NCBI GenBank assembly: GCA_028131545.1 | Contig: JAOICL010000023.1 | Span: 1-35,522 of the forward strand | Direction: 5' to 3' | Source: Vibrio sp. | Lineage (GTDB): Bacteria; Pseudomonadota; Gammaproteobacteria; Enterobacterales; Vibrionaceae | DNA length: 35,522 nt | Shown: positions 1 through 8,719 of the stretch, piece by piece | Layout: each line of letters opens with the position of its first letter | How positions within the stretch are numbered: the stretch's first letter is position 1 | The notes under the pieces: generated by a model | The model's input: the letters and a program-made list of their open reading frames with translations, nothing else | Databases searched by the model: none | Told to the model about the DNA's origin: nothing | Program-made: the position numbers and the translations under genes

Positions 1-65
1 TCATGGGAATGACGATGGTGAGCATAGGAATGACGGCGGCGAGCATGGGAGTGACGGTAGGGTAG
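1..65. repeat. Short 21-bp imperfect tandem repeat at the left edge
   Basis: About three copies of a 21-bp unit of the form catgggaatgacg followed by a variable g-rich part ending in gag lie at roughly 3-65. The period is a multiple of three and the plus frame from position 3 stays open to a TAG at 63, so this could be the end of an upstream gene. The predicted peptide is a simple Met/Gly/Thr repeat, however, and intergenic repeat DNA is at least as likely. The rest of the stretch up to 286 shows no gene. Confidence 0.4.
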
Positions 66-286
66 TGAAGATGATAGGAATGCGTAGGCATGATAACAGA
101 CTCAAATACAACGGATGTAATGAACATAACCAAGTAAAAGCAGATAGCCCAAACATAAAACACCGAACAAATCCTCTTGACCAAACTAAAACGGTTTATA
201 ATTAACTCAATCGTGAAATAACACTCGATATGATTCCCCAACCGGTTTCCTCTCAACCATCATTCCTTTGACTGAGGCTCTGCCTA

Positions 287-1618
287 ATGATCCCTTCTTT
301 GCTACACATTCCCAACATTCGGTACTTTGTCATGTTTCGAGTGTGTTATTTTGCCCGCTTCTATTACCCAATCATGACCCTGTTGTATTTAGACTATGGC
401 TTGACCTTATCTCAATTTGCACTTTTAAATGCCATTTGGGCAGCAACCATTGTCATTTCAGAAGTCCCTTCGGGTGCCTTCGCTGATTTATTGGGTAGAA
501 AAAAGTTAGTCGTGTTGTCCTCTATTGTCATGTTTGTTGAAATCGCCTTAATCGCCTTTGTCCCCACCGGCGATATAGAGTTGGTCTTTTGGGTTTTCTT
601 TATTAATCGAATATTAAGCGGGCTCGCGATGGCACTATCGAGTGGAGCCGATGAAGCACTAGCCTTCGATACAGTGAAACAGCTAGGCAGAGAAGAGGAA
701 TGGCCCCAGATATTACAGACGTTGATTCGAGTGTCCTCTACTGTCTCTATTTTCGTGACGATTATTGGTGCTGCGATGTATGACCTTGATGTGATGAAGG
801 TGGTGTTTCAATTTTTAGCACTGGGAGAGCCACTATCGACCCAAGACATCATGAGGATCCCTGTTTACGCGACGCTCATTGTGGCGGGGCTGGCGTTGTA
901 TGCTGCTTTAAAAATGGAAGAAGACACACCCACTTCCCAAAATCATGACGCGCTCAATGCATCCGGTAATAAAATAATGGCCAGTCTGACACTGACGATG
1001 CAAACAGCAAAATGGATAACAACAACCCCTGTCGTACTGTTTACATTACTGTATTACAGTATCTTTGAGCAAGTTTCTAGAATGTTTCTGACGTTAAACA
1101 GCCAGTACTATCGTGCGATAGAAATACCGATTATTTATATTGGATTCATTGGGGCCGGCGTCAGCTTATTTAAGATAATCGTCGCGGGCCAAAGTCGACG
1201 TTTAGCTGAAGGGCTACAACCTGCTTATTTTCTTTTGCTCATGGGCGTATTAAGCATGGCGTCTTACTTTTTCATTGGGCAAGGGTACCCAATTTATGGT
1301 GTGATTCCTGCGTTGGTTTTGATTTTTTTAACCATGACAATCAACATCTTTATTAGCTTCCACTTGAATAAGCTAACAAAATCGGAAAATAGAGCAACGG
1401 TTCTAAGCTTTAAAGGATTAATGTTTAATATTGGATACGGTTCAATCGGGGTACTCTATGCCTATTATTACGGCATTGTATCGAAAAGATTCACACCTGA
1501 TGAAGTCGCCAATGACTTCGCTTTTCTAGAATCATTACCGTCTTTCTTTTATTACTTCACGATACTCTTCAGTCTCATTGTCGTGGTGCATTGGTTTAAT
1601 CGAAGAATGAAACTGTAA
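287..1618 (+). CDS. Major facilitator superfamily (MFS) transporter
   Basis: A 443-residue polytopic inner-membrane protein with about twelve hydrophobic segments, the usual MFS size. The family signature between helices 2 and 3 is visible near residues 63-73 as GAFADLLGRKK, matching the G-x-x-x-D-x-x-G-R-K/R motif A. A hydrophilic central loop near residues 205-235 separates two halves. The chosen ATG has a GAGG ribosome-binding site nine bases upstream, and a short competing frame starting at 268 overlaps it and is not credible. It stands alone, convergent with the glycosyltransferase. The substrate cannot be told from sequence; an exporter of drugs or metabolites is a general MFS inference only. 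Confidence 0.88.
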   Translation: MIPSLLHIPNIRYFVMFRVCYFARFYYPIMTLLYLDYGLTLSQFALLNAIWAATIVISEVPSGAFADLLGRKKLVVLSSIVMFVEIALIAFVPTGDIELVFWVFFINRILSGLAMALSSGADEALAFDTVKQLGREEEWPQILQTLIRVSSTVSIFVTIIGAAMYDLDVMKVVFQFLALGEPLSTQDIMRIPVYATLIVAGLALYAALKMEEDTPTSQNHDALNASGNKIMASLTLTMQTAKWITTTPVVLFTLLYYSIFEQVSRMFLTLNSQYYRAIEIPIIYIGFIGAGVSLFKIIVAGQSRRLAEGLQPAYFLLLMGVLSMASYFFIGQGYPIYGVIPALVLIFLTMTINIFISFHLNKLTKSENRATVLSFKGLMFNIGYGSIGVLYAYYYGIVSKRFTPDEVANDFAFLESLPSFFYYFTILFSLIVVVHWFNRRMKL

Positions 1619-1665
1619 CGTTTTAGTACAAAACACTGACACTCTTCAACTCGTCATCTCTAACA

Positions 1666-1709
1666 CTATCTATCTCCCCTTAAGCATGACACTTAAAGGA
1701 GATAGATAG
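1666..1709. terminator. Strong hairpin between convergent genes
   Basis: Left arm 1666-1684 begins CTATCTATCTCC and right arm 1692-1709 ends GGAGATAGATAG; the twelve outer pairs are perfect, the inner part nearly so, around a 7-base loop. There is no T-tract after either side, so it may be an mRNA 3'-end protecting structure rather than a classical Rho-independent terminator. It lies between the MFS gene stop and the glycosyltransferase stop. Confidence 0.5.
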
Positions 1710-1814
1710 CTGTAGTGACATGTATCTCTCTAGTTAAAAATTTATAATCTAGGTTGCCCAATAGAAAGGAACAGGTCACACGCCATTCATCAGTGATGAT
1801 TTGATATACGGTCG

Positions 1815-3158
1815 TTAAGAAGGAAATACTGAGCTTAATAGGTGGTGTAATGAATGATAGGAGAAGTGTTGCTTCCCTAATTCAAAGTTTTTATTGGTCA
1901 TTCGTTGATATTGTTTAGCATCAAACAAAATGGACAAAATGTCTTGAGCGCATCTCTTGGTAATACGTTCATCCACTGTAGCCAATTGATTATGCGTCAC
2001 CGTATAGGTGTTGCCTAAAGAGACAAAGTCACATCCAATCGGTTGAATGTCTTTTTCATACACTGAATATTCAAAAACAAGTGTTGGCTTTTTAGCAAAC
2101 ATAGCCTCAAGAAGTTGATTTCCCCACCCTTCATAGATGCTTGGATACATAACAAAGTCACAATCAACATAAGCATCCCAAAGACTGTATACTTTCTCAC
2201 CATCTTTGATCGTTCTTTCATGATCGATTAAAGTCGGGTCAATAATAAAATCGATACCCGATTGCTCGCACTTTTCACGAATTAAGTCGACATAATTAGC
2301 ATGGTCTTCATGTAAACCCACCATCGCATACACGAGTCGACTATCGGCTTCGAACACTTTTCCATTATAGAGTGTCTTACCAATCAAACTGGATTTCATC
2401 TTTTCCAGTTCAACGATCACATCAATAGCGAGTTCAACTCCCTTGCGAGCCACTAAACGTGTCCCTTGAAGAAAGAACACATCTTTATCTTGTATGCCTA
2501 ATCGAGATCGTAAATCTTGGTTATAATTGTCTTTTTCCCAACAAGGTTGATGAAAATCAAAGACATTAGGAACATAAGTCGACGGTATGTTTTTCTTATT
2601 GAGTAAATCGTTTTTCGCTAAAGTATTAATCACACAATGATGAATATTGTCGCCCTTTGGAGGAAAGTGAAAATCGAGGCTACGTTGAACAAAAGCATAA
2701 TGAGAACCAGAGAAAAACGCCCGTTCCCAATAGAAGTCATGGTGATGATTAATGACGGTCACACCTGTTTGTGTAATCGCTTCACAAAAGGCCTCCCCTA
2801 TTGGGATACTGCGCCCCATACACAGAATATTATTAGGAACTAAGATTTGGATGTTTTCTTGTTGTATCAGATCAATAAGCTTTTTAGAGACACTCTGTTT
2901 TAATCTCTCTGATCGTACTTGAAGAACATCTTCTGGTTGGTTTTGATGTAAATACATCTCCATACGTAAAGATTCATCTTCTGGATATAAAATCGCTAGC
3001 TCTTCAATAATGTGTGTTGTCCGAGGGCACGTACCTTGAGAACCTGCGATATACACCACCTCATGGCCCATATTTTCAAGAATAAGGGCCCACTTATCCA
3101 TTTCAAGAGAAACACCATCCGTTTCACCGACTCGATAATGGGCTAATGCGATTTTCAT
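1815..3158 (-). CDS. Glycosyltransferase, GT4-like (GT-B fold)
   Basis: A 447-residue cytoplasmic protein that probably transfers a sugar from a nucleotide-sugar donor to an unknown acceptor. The N-terminus MKIALAHYRVGETDGVS resembles the glycine-rich acceptor-side start of GT4 enzymes. Near the C-terminus the segment MYPSIYEGWGNQLLEAM carries the E-x7-E donor-binding motif. RLVARKGVELAID matches the R/K region ahead of the donor site. The ATG used here has AGGA eight bases upstream; longer in-frame starts up to 3224 run through the preceding terminator and are unlikely. It lies downstream of the ABC operon on the same strand, but a strong terminator separates them, so it is probably a separate unit. 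No polysaccharide cluster surrounds it, so its role is unknown. Confidence 0.8.
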   Translation of the reverse strand: MKIALAHYRVGETDGVSLEMDKWALILENMGHEVVYIAGSQGTCPRTTHIIEELAILYPEDESLRMEMYLHQNQPEDVLQVRSERLKQSVSKKLIDLIQQENIQILVPNNILCMGRSIPIGEAFCEAITQTGVTVINHHHDFYWERAFFSGSHYAFVQRSLDFHFPPKGDNIHHCVINTLAKNDLLNKKNIPSTYVPNVFDFHQPCWEKDNYNQDLRSRLGIQDKDVFFLQGTRLVARKGVELAIDVIVELEKMKSSLIGKTLYNGKVFEADSRLVYAMVGLHEDHANYVDLIREKCEQSGIDFIIDPTLIDHERTIKDGEKVYSLWDAYVDCDFVMYPSIYEGWGNQLLEAMFAKKPTLVFEYSVYEKDIQPIGCDFVSLGNTYTVTHNQLATVDERITKRCAQDILSILFDAKQYQRMTNKNFELGKQHFSYHSLHHLLSSVFPS

Positions 3159-3206
3159 ATTGATCATCCTTTCATCTTTATTGCATGCATGTAGCTTATT
3201 TAGCGT

Positions 3207-3247
3207 ATAAAAAAGCCCTAACACTGAGCGTATTAGGGCTATTTTTT
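3207..3247 (-). terminator. Rho-independent terminator of the ABC operon
   Basis: Arms AGCCCTAA (3214-3221) and TTAGGGCT (3233-3240) are perfect complements flanked by A- and T-runs on both sides, so it can work in both directions. On the minus strand it follows the solute-binding protein gene and precedes the glycosyltransferase. Confidence 0.9.
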
Positions 3248-3273
3248 ATTTAAATATAGTAGACTACCTGCAA

Positions 3274-4371
3274 TTAGCGCATTAAAACATTACGCGTAAA
3301 TTGCTTTTTAAGCTCCGCTGCATACGGTGCGTTAAACGTAACAGTAGACTTTGAGCGCATATCTGCCGAAATTAATGCCGCTGAGGCATCAGCATCAGAA
3401 CGCTGTGGTGCTGAACCAAATTCTGCATTTAATTTAGCCTGAGTATCCGCTGACGTTAACCAGTTAATAAACACTAACGCTGCGGCTTTATGTTGACTGT
3501 TCTTCGCAACTGTCACAAAGTTACCGCCACCTGACATACCAAATTCAGGGATGTAGAATTTAATACGATCGGTGATAGCACCACGTTTTTGTAGACCCGC
3601 TAAGTGATCTTCCCATGCCGGTGCCATGATGATTTCACCATCATTAATACGCGTTAAACTATCAGCATTCGAAGCCGTGATCAGCATGTCACCTTTGTTC
3701 GCTTGGAACCAATCCCACGTTTTAGACCATGATTTGATCACACTGCGTTCGACTTTGTCTGTCATATCAAATGAACCATTGATGTTCATGACTGCCGCTT
3801 CAATAAAACGTAGACCCGCGCCACCGCCGTTAGGATCGTTCAAACCAAATGCTTGAGGATTCGCTTTTACATAAGCTTCAATATCATCCATCGATTGCGG
3901 TAAATCCGCTTCTTTAATACGCGTCGGATCATAAGCAATACCTGATTGGTTACCCCAGAAGCCTACCGCATATCCTTGACTATCAACGCCCTGTAGCTTC
4001 GTTGTTAACTTGCTGTATTCTGGTAATACATCCATTTTAAGTAGAACTTTATCTAGCTTAAATGTTTGTAGGCCATCAGCACCAATAGCAACAACATCCA
4101 TATTACCTTTACTACGACGGCTTTCTGCTTGAAGCTTATTGCGGTTACCATCATGAGTACCTTCAGGAATACGCACTTTGATCCCAGTTTCTTCTTCAAA
4201 AGATTTTACAAATTTTCTAAAACCAGGTTGTAGGTACCAAACAGAAAAAGTAACCGATCCTTCTTTTTTAGCTTGTTCTTCGATTTCACTCCAATTCATT
4301 GTCGTGACGTCATAAGCCATGCTTGAGAAAGAAGTAGCAGCAAGTAGCGTTGCGATAAGCGTTTTTTTCAT
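3274..4371 (-). CDS. ABC transporter periplasmic solute-binding protein
   Basis: A 365-residue protein with a Sec signal peptide (MKKTLIATLLAATSFSSMA, cleaved before YDV). It belongs to the spermidine/iron-type binding-protein superfamily: WYLQPGFRKFVKSFEEETGIKV near residue 45 and GGGNFVTVAKNSQHKAAALVFINWL near residue 285 are typical of that fold. It should capture the ligand in the periplasm and hand it to the two permeases encoded upstream. The ATG has an AGAGGAAA site. It is the last gene of the operon, separated from the second permease by 132 bp, which leaves room for separate control. The family includes binders of polyamines, ferric iron, thiamine and phosphonates; I cannot pick a ligand from sequence. 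It is not obviously PotD or FbpA. Confidence 0.88.
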   Translation of the reverse strand: MKKTLIATLLAATSFSSMAYDVTTMNWSEIEEQAKKEGSVTFSVWYLQPGFRKFVKSFEEETGIKVRIPEGTHDGNRNKLQAESRRSKGNMDVVAIGADGLQTFKLDKVLLKMDVLPEYSKLTTKLQGVDSQGYAVGFWGNQSGIAYDPTRIKEADLPQSMDDIEAYVKANPQAFGLNDPNGGGAGLRFIEAAVMNINGSFDMTDKVERSVIKSWSKTWDWFQANKGDMLITASNADSLTRINDGEIIMAPAWEDHLAGLQKRGAITDRIKFYIPEFGMSGGGNFVTVAKNSQHKAAALVFINWLTSADTQAKLNAEFGSAPQRSDADASAALISADMRSKSTVTFNAPYAAELKKQFTRNVLMR

Positions 4372-4503
4372 TTCAAGTTTCCTCTATAAAGAGCGTATTA
4401 TTATGTTTATAAGTAGATAATTAGTCATTGTTAAAAAGGCAATATTGAGTGCCGTTACCCTATGAAAATCCTAGAGCTTCACATTAGTCGACACTCTATT
4501 GTT

Positions 4504-5349
4504 TTACCCTTTACCTGTTGATTGTGATAAGTAATTGCCTTTCAACAAACGTTCAATCAATAACATAAGCAGCACGTTAGGTATCACTAAAATAATCGAG
4601 ACAACGGCCGCATCAGGACGAATAAAGGAGTAGCCCAAGAACGAATACAGTATGGTTGGAACGGTAATAAAGTCCGGTGCACCCAATACAAACGACATAT
4701 TAAATTCTTCAATACTGATCACTAAACAAAATATGGTGGATGCTAATAAGCTTGGCTTCAGTAATGGTAAAAACGCATTCTTAAATGTCACCCATTTACT
4801 TGCCCCCATATCAGAACACGCATCCACTAAATCTTGAGGAACCGCTCTAAAACCCGCTGATAAAATACGAATAGCATAAGGCAAAGCTAATACAGTATGG
4901 GCAATCACGATATTAACGTACGCATTATCCAACCCAAGTTCTAGTAGCATCGAGCTAAAAAATACCGCTAGAATCATTGAAGGCATGACCATTGGTAATA
5001 GTGACACCATTTCTGCGATTTTCTTACCTCTAAACTCCATACGTCCAAATGCATAAGCCGTTGGTGTCGCAAGTAATAGCGTCAGTATTGCAACAGCAGG
5101 GGCAACGCTATAACTGTTTCTTAGCGCTTCAGGTAATGAGGTGTTTTCCCATACATCAACCCAACGTCCAAGAGATAATACTTGAGGAAATAAATCTGGA
5201 TAACTCCAAGGGTGGTTTGGATCAACCAATGACCAAATAATCGCCATAACAAATGGGATACCAAGCCAAACTAAGTTCACTAAGATGAAAAAAGCAATTG
5301 AAATGATAACAACCCATTCAGCATTACTGCGCTTCTTCATTAGGCTCAT
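4504..5349 (-). CDS. ABC transporter permease, second subunit (PotC-like)
   Basis: A 281-residue inner-membrane protein with six predicted helices. The EAA loop that contacts the ATPase is visible near residue 180 as DACSDMGASKWVTFKNAFLPLLKPSL. Its ATG overlaps the stop of the preceding permease gene (ATGA), with GGAGG eight bases upstream, so the two are translationally coupled. Together with the other permease it forms the membrane channel of the importer. Type I importer architecture follows from the family; substrate unknown. Confidence 0.9.
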   Translation of the reverse strand: MSLMKKRSNAEWVVIISIAFFILVNLVWLGIPFVMAIIWSLVDPNHPWSYPDLFPQVLSLGRWVDVWENTSLPEALRNSYSVAPAVAILTLLLATPTAYAFGRMEFRGKKIAEMVSLLPMVMPSMILAVFFSSMLLELGLDNAYVNIVIAHTVLALPYAIRILSAGFRAVPQDLVDACSDMGASKWVTFKNAFLPLLKPSLLASTIFCLVISIEEFNMSFVLGAPDFITVPTILYSFLGYSFIRPDAAVVSIILVIPNVLLMLLIERLLKGNYLSQSTGKG

Positions 5350-6215
5350 TTCACGTCCTCCGCCGATACCACTGCTTTCTTACGAGTAGTAAACGGTTGT
5401 GTTAATAGTGTTAATACCACCGCAGAAATTGCAGCTAAAATCATAATAACCAAAGCAATAACCGCTGAATTTTCCCATTCATAATATTGAGTCGCGGTAA
5501 TGTTCATCAACATGGTTAACGAATAATTACTTCTAGAGCCCGCAATAGCAGCAAATGAGAAATCACCCAAAGCGCCAATAAAGACTAGAATAGACGCCGC
5601 CTGTAATGCCGGAATCGTCAGAGGGAAAATGATAGTTTTGAAGCGAGACCAGCGTGACGCCCCTAAATCTAATGCGGCATCTAAGATATCAGTACGAATA
5701 CTTGCGATAGAGCCTGAAATCAAAATAAGTGCAAATGGTAAGTTCTTCCAGATTTGTAGAATCACGATACTCCAACCGAACTCATCATTAGCCATTCGAA
5801 TCGGTTTATCAATGATGCCAAACTTTAACATGACTTCATTAAAAATACCGTGATACGCAATCACGTTCATCAATAGAAAAGCCGCCACTAAACCAGGCAC
5901 AAACATCGGCGCTCTAAGCACACCGATCATAGCCAGTTTTCCAGGTAGTTCCTTGGAAAGCCACATGGCGATAGGGTAAGCGAATAGAACGGCTCCCAAT
6001 GTACCTAAAATTGAAGTACGTAATGAGTAGCCCATTGAGCGCCATAAAATAGGATCTTGTAGCGTATAAGACCAATATTCCGTCGTGAATTCAGGTTCAT
6101 TAACAAAGCTGAATAACCCAAAGCTTTGAGCAACAACAACGTATAACGCACTGCCCATCAAAAAGGCAATCGTACCAACGCCAGGTATGAGTAACAGATA
6201 AGGAGTCATTTTCAT
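5346..6215 (-). CDS. ABC transporter permease, first subunit (PotB-like)
   Basis: A 289-residue inner-membrane protein with six predicted helices. The EAA motif near residues 185-210 reads DAALDLGASRWSRFKTIIFPLTIPAL. The ATG has AGGAGAAGG just upstream and lies nine bases from the ATPase stop, so it belongs to the same operon. It pairs with the second permease as a heterodimer in the inner membrane. Members of the PotB/FbpB-type branch serve polyamines, ferric iron, sulfate, thiamine or aminoethylphosphonate. Confidence 0.9.
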   Translation of the reverse strand: MKMTPYLLLIPGVGTIAFLMGSALYVVVAQSFGLFSFVNEPEFTTEYWSYTLQDPILWRSMGYSLRTSILGTLGAVLFAYPIAMWLSKELPGKLAMIGVLRAPMFVPGLVAAFLLMNVIAYHGIFNEVMLKFGIIDKPIRMANDEFGWSIVILQIWKNLPFALILISGSIASIRTDILDAALDLGASRWSRFKTIIFPLTIPALQAASILVFIGALGDFSFAAIAGSRSNYSLTMLMNITATQYYEWENSAVIALVIMILAAISAVVLTLLTQPFTTRKKAVVSAEDVK

Positions 6216-6224
6216 AACCTTCTC

Positions 6225-7289
6225 CTACACACTTGCTTTTTCAAGCAAGCGAACCGTGTGAGCTTCTAGACGAACAAATAATTCATCGCCTTTATTCGCC
6301 ATAACACGACCACTTAATTGAAGACGAATGGTCTTTTCTTCATTACCTACAAAACCGAATACATCCAATGTATTTCCTTGGAATGCCGATGATTCAACCG
6401 TTACTTTAAATGAGTTCTCATCACCTTCATTACAAAGAATGGCATCTTCAGGGCGCCAGCAAACATAAATTGTGTCATCTTGAGGTGCTTCTGCTGATGT
6501 AATGGTTAAGTCGCCAAAATCAGAACTGACCGTATAAGTGTCATCTGCATTTGTGGTTACCTGCGCAGTATGAATATTCGCCGCACCAATGAAATCGGCG
6601 ACAAATCGATTGATCGGTTTGTAATAGATTTCTTCTGGTGACCCAATTTGCTGAATCTCACCGCGATTAAGAACAACAATACGATCACTCATTGCCAATG
6701 CTTCAGCTTGGTCATGAGTTACGTATATAGAAGTTAGGTTATGCTCACGTTGCAGTTCTTTTATTTCAAAACGAACACTTTCACGCATTTTTGCGTCAAG
6801 GTTAGATAAAGGTTCATCAAATAGAATGATGTCTGGACGCGTTACCATCGCACGAGCAAGCGCTACACGCTGTTGCTGACCACCTGATAGTTGACCTGGT
6901 AGCTTATCTTTATGCTCCATGAGTCCAACTTGATTTAGAATTTCAGTCAGTCGACGCTTTTGTTCTGCTTTATCTAACTTCTGCTGAACCATACCAAAAC
7001 AAATATTATGCGAAACACTCAAATGTGGAAAAAGTGCATAAGATTGAAAGCACATTGCCGTATTTCGTTTTTCTGGCGGCGTTCGGGTGACATCATCATT
7101 TTTAATCAAAATTTGTCCAGATGTTGGCTCATTAAAGCCCCCGATCATTTTCAGTAAGGTCGTTTTACCACAACCACTAGGGCCAAGTAAGGTGACAAAC
7201 TCACCCTTTTCAACCGTGAAAGAGATATTGTTAGATGCATAAAATTCACCATATTGTTTGGTGATTGAACGTAGGGTCAGCATGCTCAT
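6225..7289 (-). CDS. ABC transporter ATP-binding protein (PotA/FbpC-like)
   Basis: A 354-residue cytoplasmic ATPase that powers the importer. Visible motifs in order are the Walker A GPSGCGKTT, the Q-loop CFQSYALFPH, the ABC signature LSGGQQQRVALARAM, Walker B IILFDEPLSNLDAK and the switch histidine in YVTHDQAEA. The last 110 residues look like a TOBE-type regulatory domain. The start chosen is the ATG with GGAAAG six bases upstream; a longer frame to 7340 would put the start inside the operator region. It is the first gene of the four-gene operon, and a palindromic site overlaps its ribosome-binding region, which suggests control by the divergent ROK regulator. Confidence 0.92.
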   Translation of the reverse strand: MSMLTLRSITKQYGEFYASNNISFTVEKGEFVTLLGPSGCGKTTLLKMIGGFNEPTSGQILIKNDDVTRTPPEKRNTAMCFQSYALFPHLSVSHNICFGMVQQKLDKAEQKRRLTEILNQVGLMEHKDKLPGQLSGGQQQRVALARAMVTRPDIILFDEPLSNLDAKMRESVRFEIKELQREHNLTSIYVTHDQAEALAMSDRIVVLNRGEIQQIGSPEEIYYKPINRFVADFIGAANIHTAQVTTNADDTYTVSSDFGDLTITSAEAPQDDTIYVCWRPEDAILCNEGDENSFKVTVESSAFQGNTLDVFGFVGNEEKTIRLQLSGRVMANKGDELFVRLEAHTVRLLEKASV

Positions 7290-7290
7290 T

Positions 7291-7313
7291 TTAATCTTTC
7301 CAAAAAAGTTTAA
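7291..7313. promoter_or_regulatory. Candidate ROK operator O1
   Basis: Arms TTAATCTTT and AAAGTTTAA with a 5-base spacer form a 23-bp palindrome with one mismatch. It has the same layout and an identical right arm to the site at 7482-7504. It sits immediately before the ATPase start codon, overlapping its ribosome-binding site, so occupancy would block the ABC operon. The link to the ROK protein is inference from position and symmetry. Confidence 0.6.
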
Positions 7314-7481
7314 TTCGTATTTATTTAAACGAATTATCATGACAAATATATGAAATGTCGACCTGTTTTTACGATAAATTTATTCAAATTTAGCTTAAAA
7401 ACAGTCAACTCATTGAATTAAATAGAAAATCATTATCATCTGCATTACATTTAATTAACAAAAACAAGATCTAAATCAATT

Positions 7482-7504
7482 TTAAACTTTACAATAAAGT
7501 TTAA
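7482..7504. promoter_or_regulatory. Candidate ROK operator O2
   Basis: A perfect 9-bp inverted repeat, TTAAACTTT and AAAGTTTAA, around the spacer ACAAT. The symmetry extends outwards into AATCAA on the left and TTGATT on the right. It lies 67 bp before the ROK gene start, in an AT-rich divergent promoter region. The size and A/T-rich symmetry resemble NagC/Mlc-type operators. Confidence 0.65.
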
Positions 7505-7570
7505 TTGATTAGACTTCAATGAGAGTAAACGTAGTTCATACTGGTTAAGTTTTCATATTGGATAACACAT

Positions 7571-8692
7571 ATGCTGTACCCCAAAAGCCCAATACAATTA
7601 GAATTGACTGAAGGCCATAAAAAGATTTTAGCGGCTTGTCAGCTGCACGGTGCTATTTCTCGTGCACAACTCACCAAAGTAACCGGCTTAAGAAGTGGGA
7701 CTGTGACCAGTTTGTCCAAAGACCTATTAATGATGAATTTAATCAAAGAAGGCGAGCGTATAAAAATTGGTCGAGGTCAACCGACCATACCCATTGAATT
7801 AAACCCTTATGCCGCCTTTTCTTTTGGGGTTTCTTTTCATATTGGAACCATTAATATTGGTGTTGTGGATTTCACCAATAACCTTATCGATACCATTGAA
7901 TTTAGCTTTAATGAACAACTCTGCGCTGAAGACGTGGTCAAACTGATCCAGTCACACATCTCTAGTTTGACGACAAAACACCGCTTACAACATTCTCGTA
8001 TATTAGGGCTTGGAATCTCACTACCTGGTCCGTCACACGGAAATGGCAGAACCATACAGACGATTGCTTCACTATCTCATTGGAGAGACGTTGATTTATC
8101 TCGATTGTTTTCCGAATACTTCTCTTTCCCTGTGTGGATTGATAATGATTGTAACGCCGCGGTCATGGGGGAGTTTCATTCGAAGCACTGGCATTCCTGT
8201 CAATCCATGATTTTGATTGAATTAAGTCACGGTGTTGGAGGGGGTGCTATTATCAATGGCAAGTTACTGAGAGGCCGAACGGATAATGCCGGTGAGATTG
8301 GCACTTACTTTAATGTCATTGGTGAAAATAAAAAGCCCACTATTCGTAATTTAATCAAACGACTTAAAGCCAACAGCATTTTGGTTGAATACCCTGATGA
8401 TATTCCGTTAGAACACCCAATAGTACAGGATTGGATCACCGAAGCGGCGGAAGCCCTACGCCCTTTTATTACCTTAACCATGGGGTGGTTCGACCCAGAT
8501 TGCATTGTCATTGCTGCTGAAGGCGATCGCCTTTTAATTCATTCACTGATTGAAAAAATGCAGCTTGAAAAAGACTGGTCAGGCTATGGCAGACACTATG
8601 AGATGCCCGTGGTATCTCCTACACTAGTAGGCAAAACATTAAATACGTACGGCGCATGTATGTACCCATCATTTTTCACTTTAAATTTATAA
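7571..8692 (+). CDS. ROK-family transcriptional regulator (NagC/XylR type)
   Basis: A 373-residue cytoplasmic protein with an N-terminal winged helix-turn-helix (about residues 10-70, with ISRAQLTKVTGLRSGTVTSLSKDL) and a C-terminal ROK sugar-kinase-like domain. Visible ROK elements are GLGISLPGPS, WIDNDCNAAVMGEF and IELSHGVGGGAIINGKLLRGR followed by NAGEIG. The zinc-binding C-x-C-G-x-x-G-C-x-E motif of classical ROK proteins is absent, so ligand binding may differ. It is divergent from the ABC operon and followed by the DUF1868 gene after 27 bp. It most likely represses the importer and responds to its substrate or a derivative; this is inferred from gene order. Confidence 0.85.
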   Translation: MLYPKSPIQLELTEGHKKILAACQLHGAISRAQLTKVTGLRSGTVTSLSKDLLMMNLIKEGERIKIGRGQPTIPIELNPYAAFSFGVSFHIGTINIGVVDFTNNLIDTIEFSFNEQLCAEDVVKLIQSHISSLTTKHRLQHSRILGLGISLPGPSHGNGRTIQTIASLSHWRDVDLSRLFSEYFSFPVWIDNDCNAAVMGEFHSKHWHSCQSMILIELSHGVGGGAIINGKLLRGRTDNAGEIGTYFNVIGENKKPTIRNLIKRLKANSILVEYPDDIPLEHPIVQDWITEAAEALRPFITLTMGWFDPDCIVIAAEGDRLLIHSLIEKMQLEKDWSGYGRHYEMPVVSPTLVGKTLNTYGACMYPSFFTLNL

Positions 8693-8719
8693 TAACGTAT
8701 AGCAATAGGATTTATCATT

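Noticed and set aside
1..100. Left-edge repeats as a CRISPR array
   Set aside because: Units are contiguous 21-bp imperfect copies without unique spacers.
4440..4465. Weak hairpin with T-run between the permease and solute-binding protein genes
   Set aside because: Only a 4-bp GGCA/TGCC stem with five T's; too weak to call a terminator, though partial attenuation is possible.
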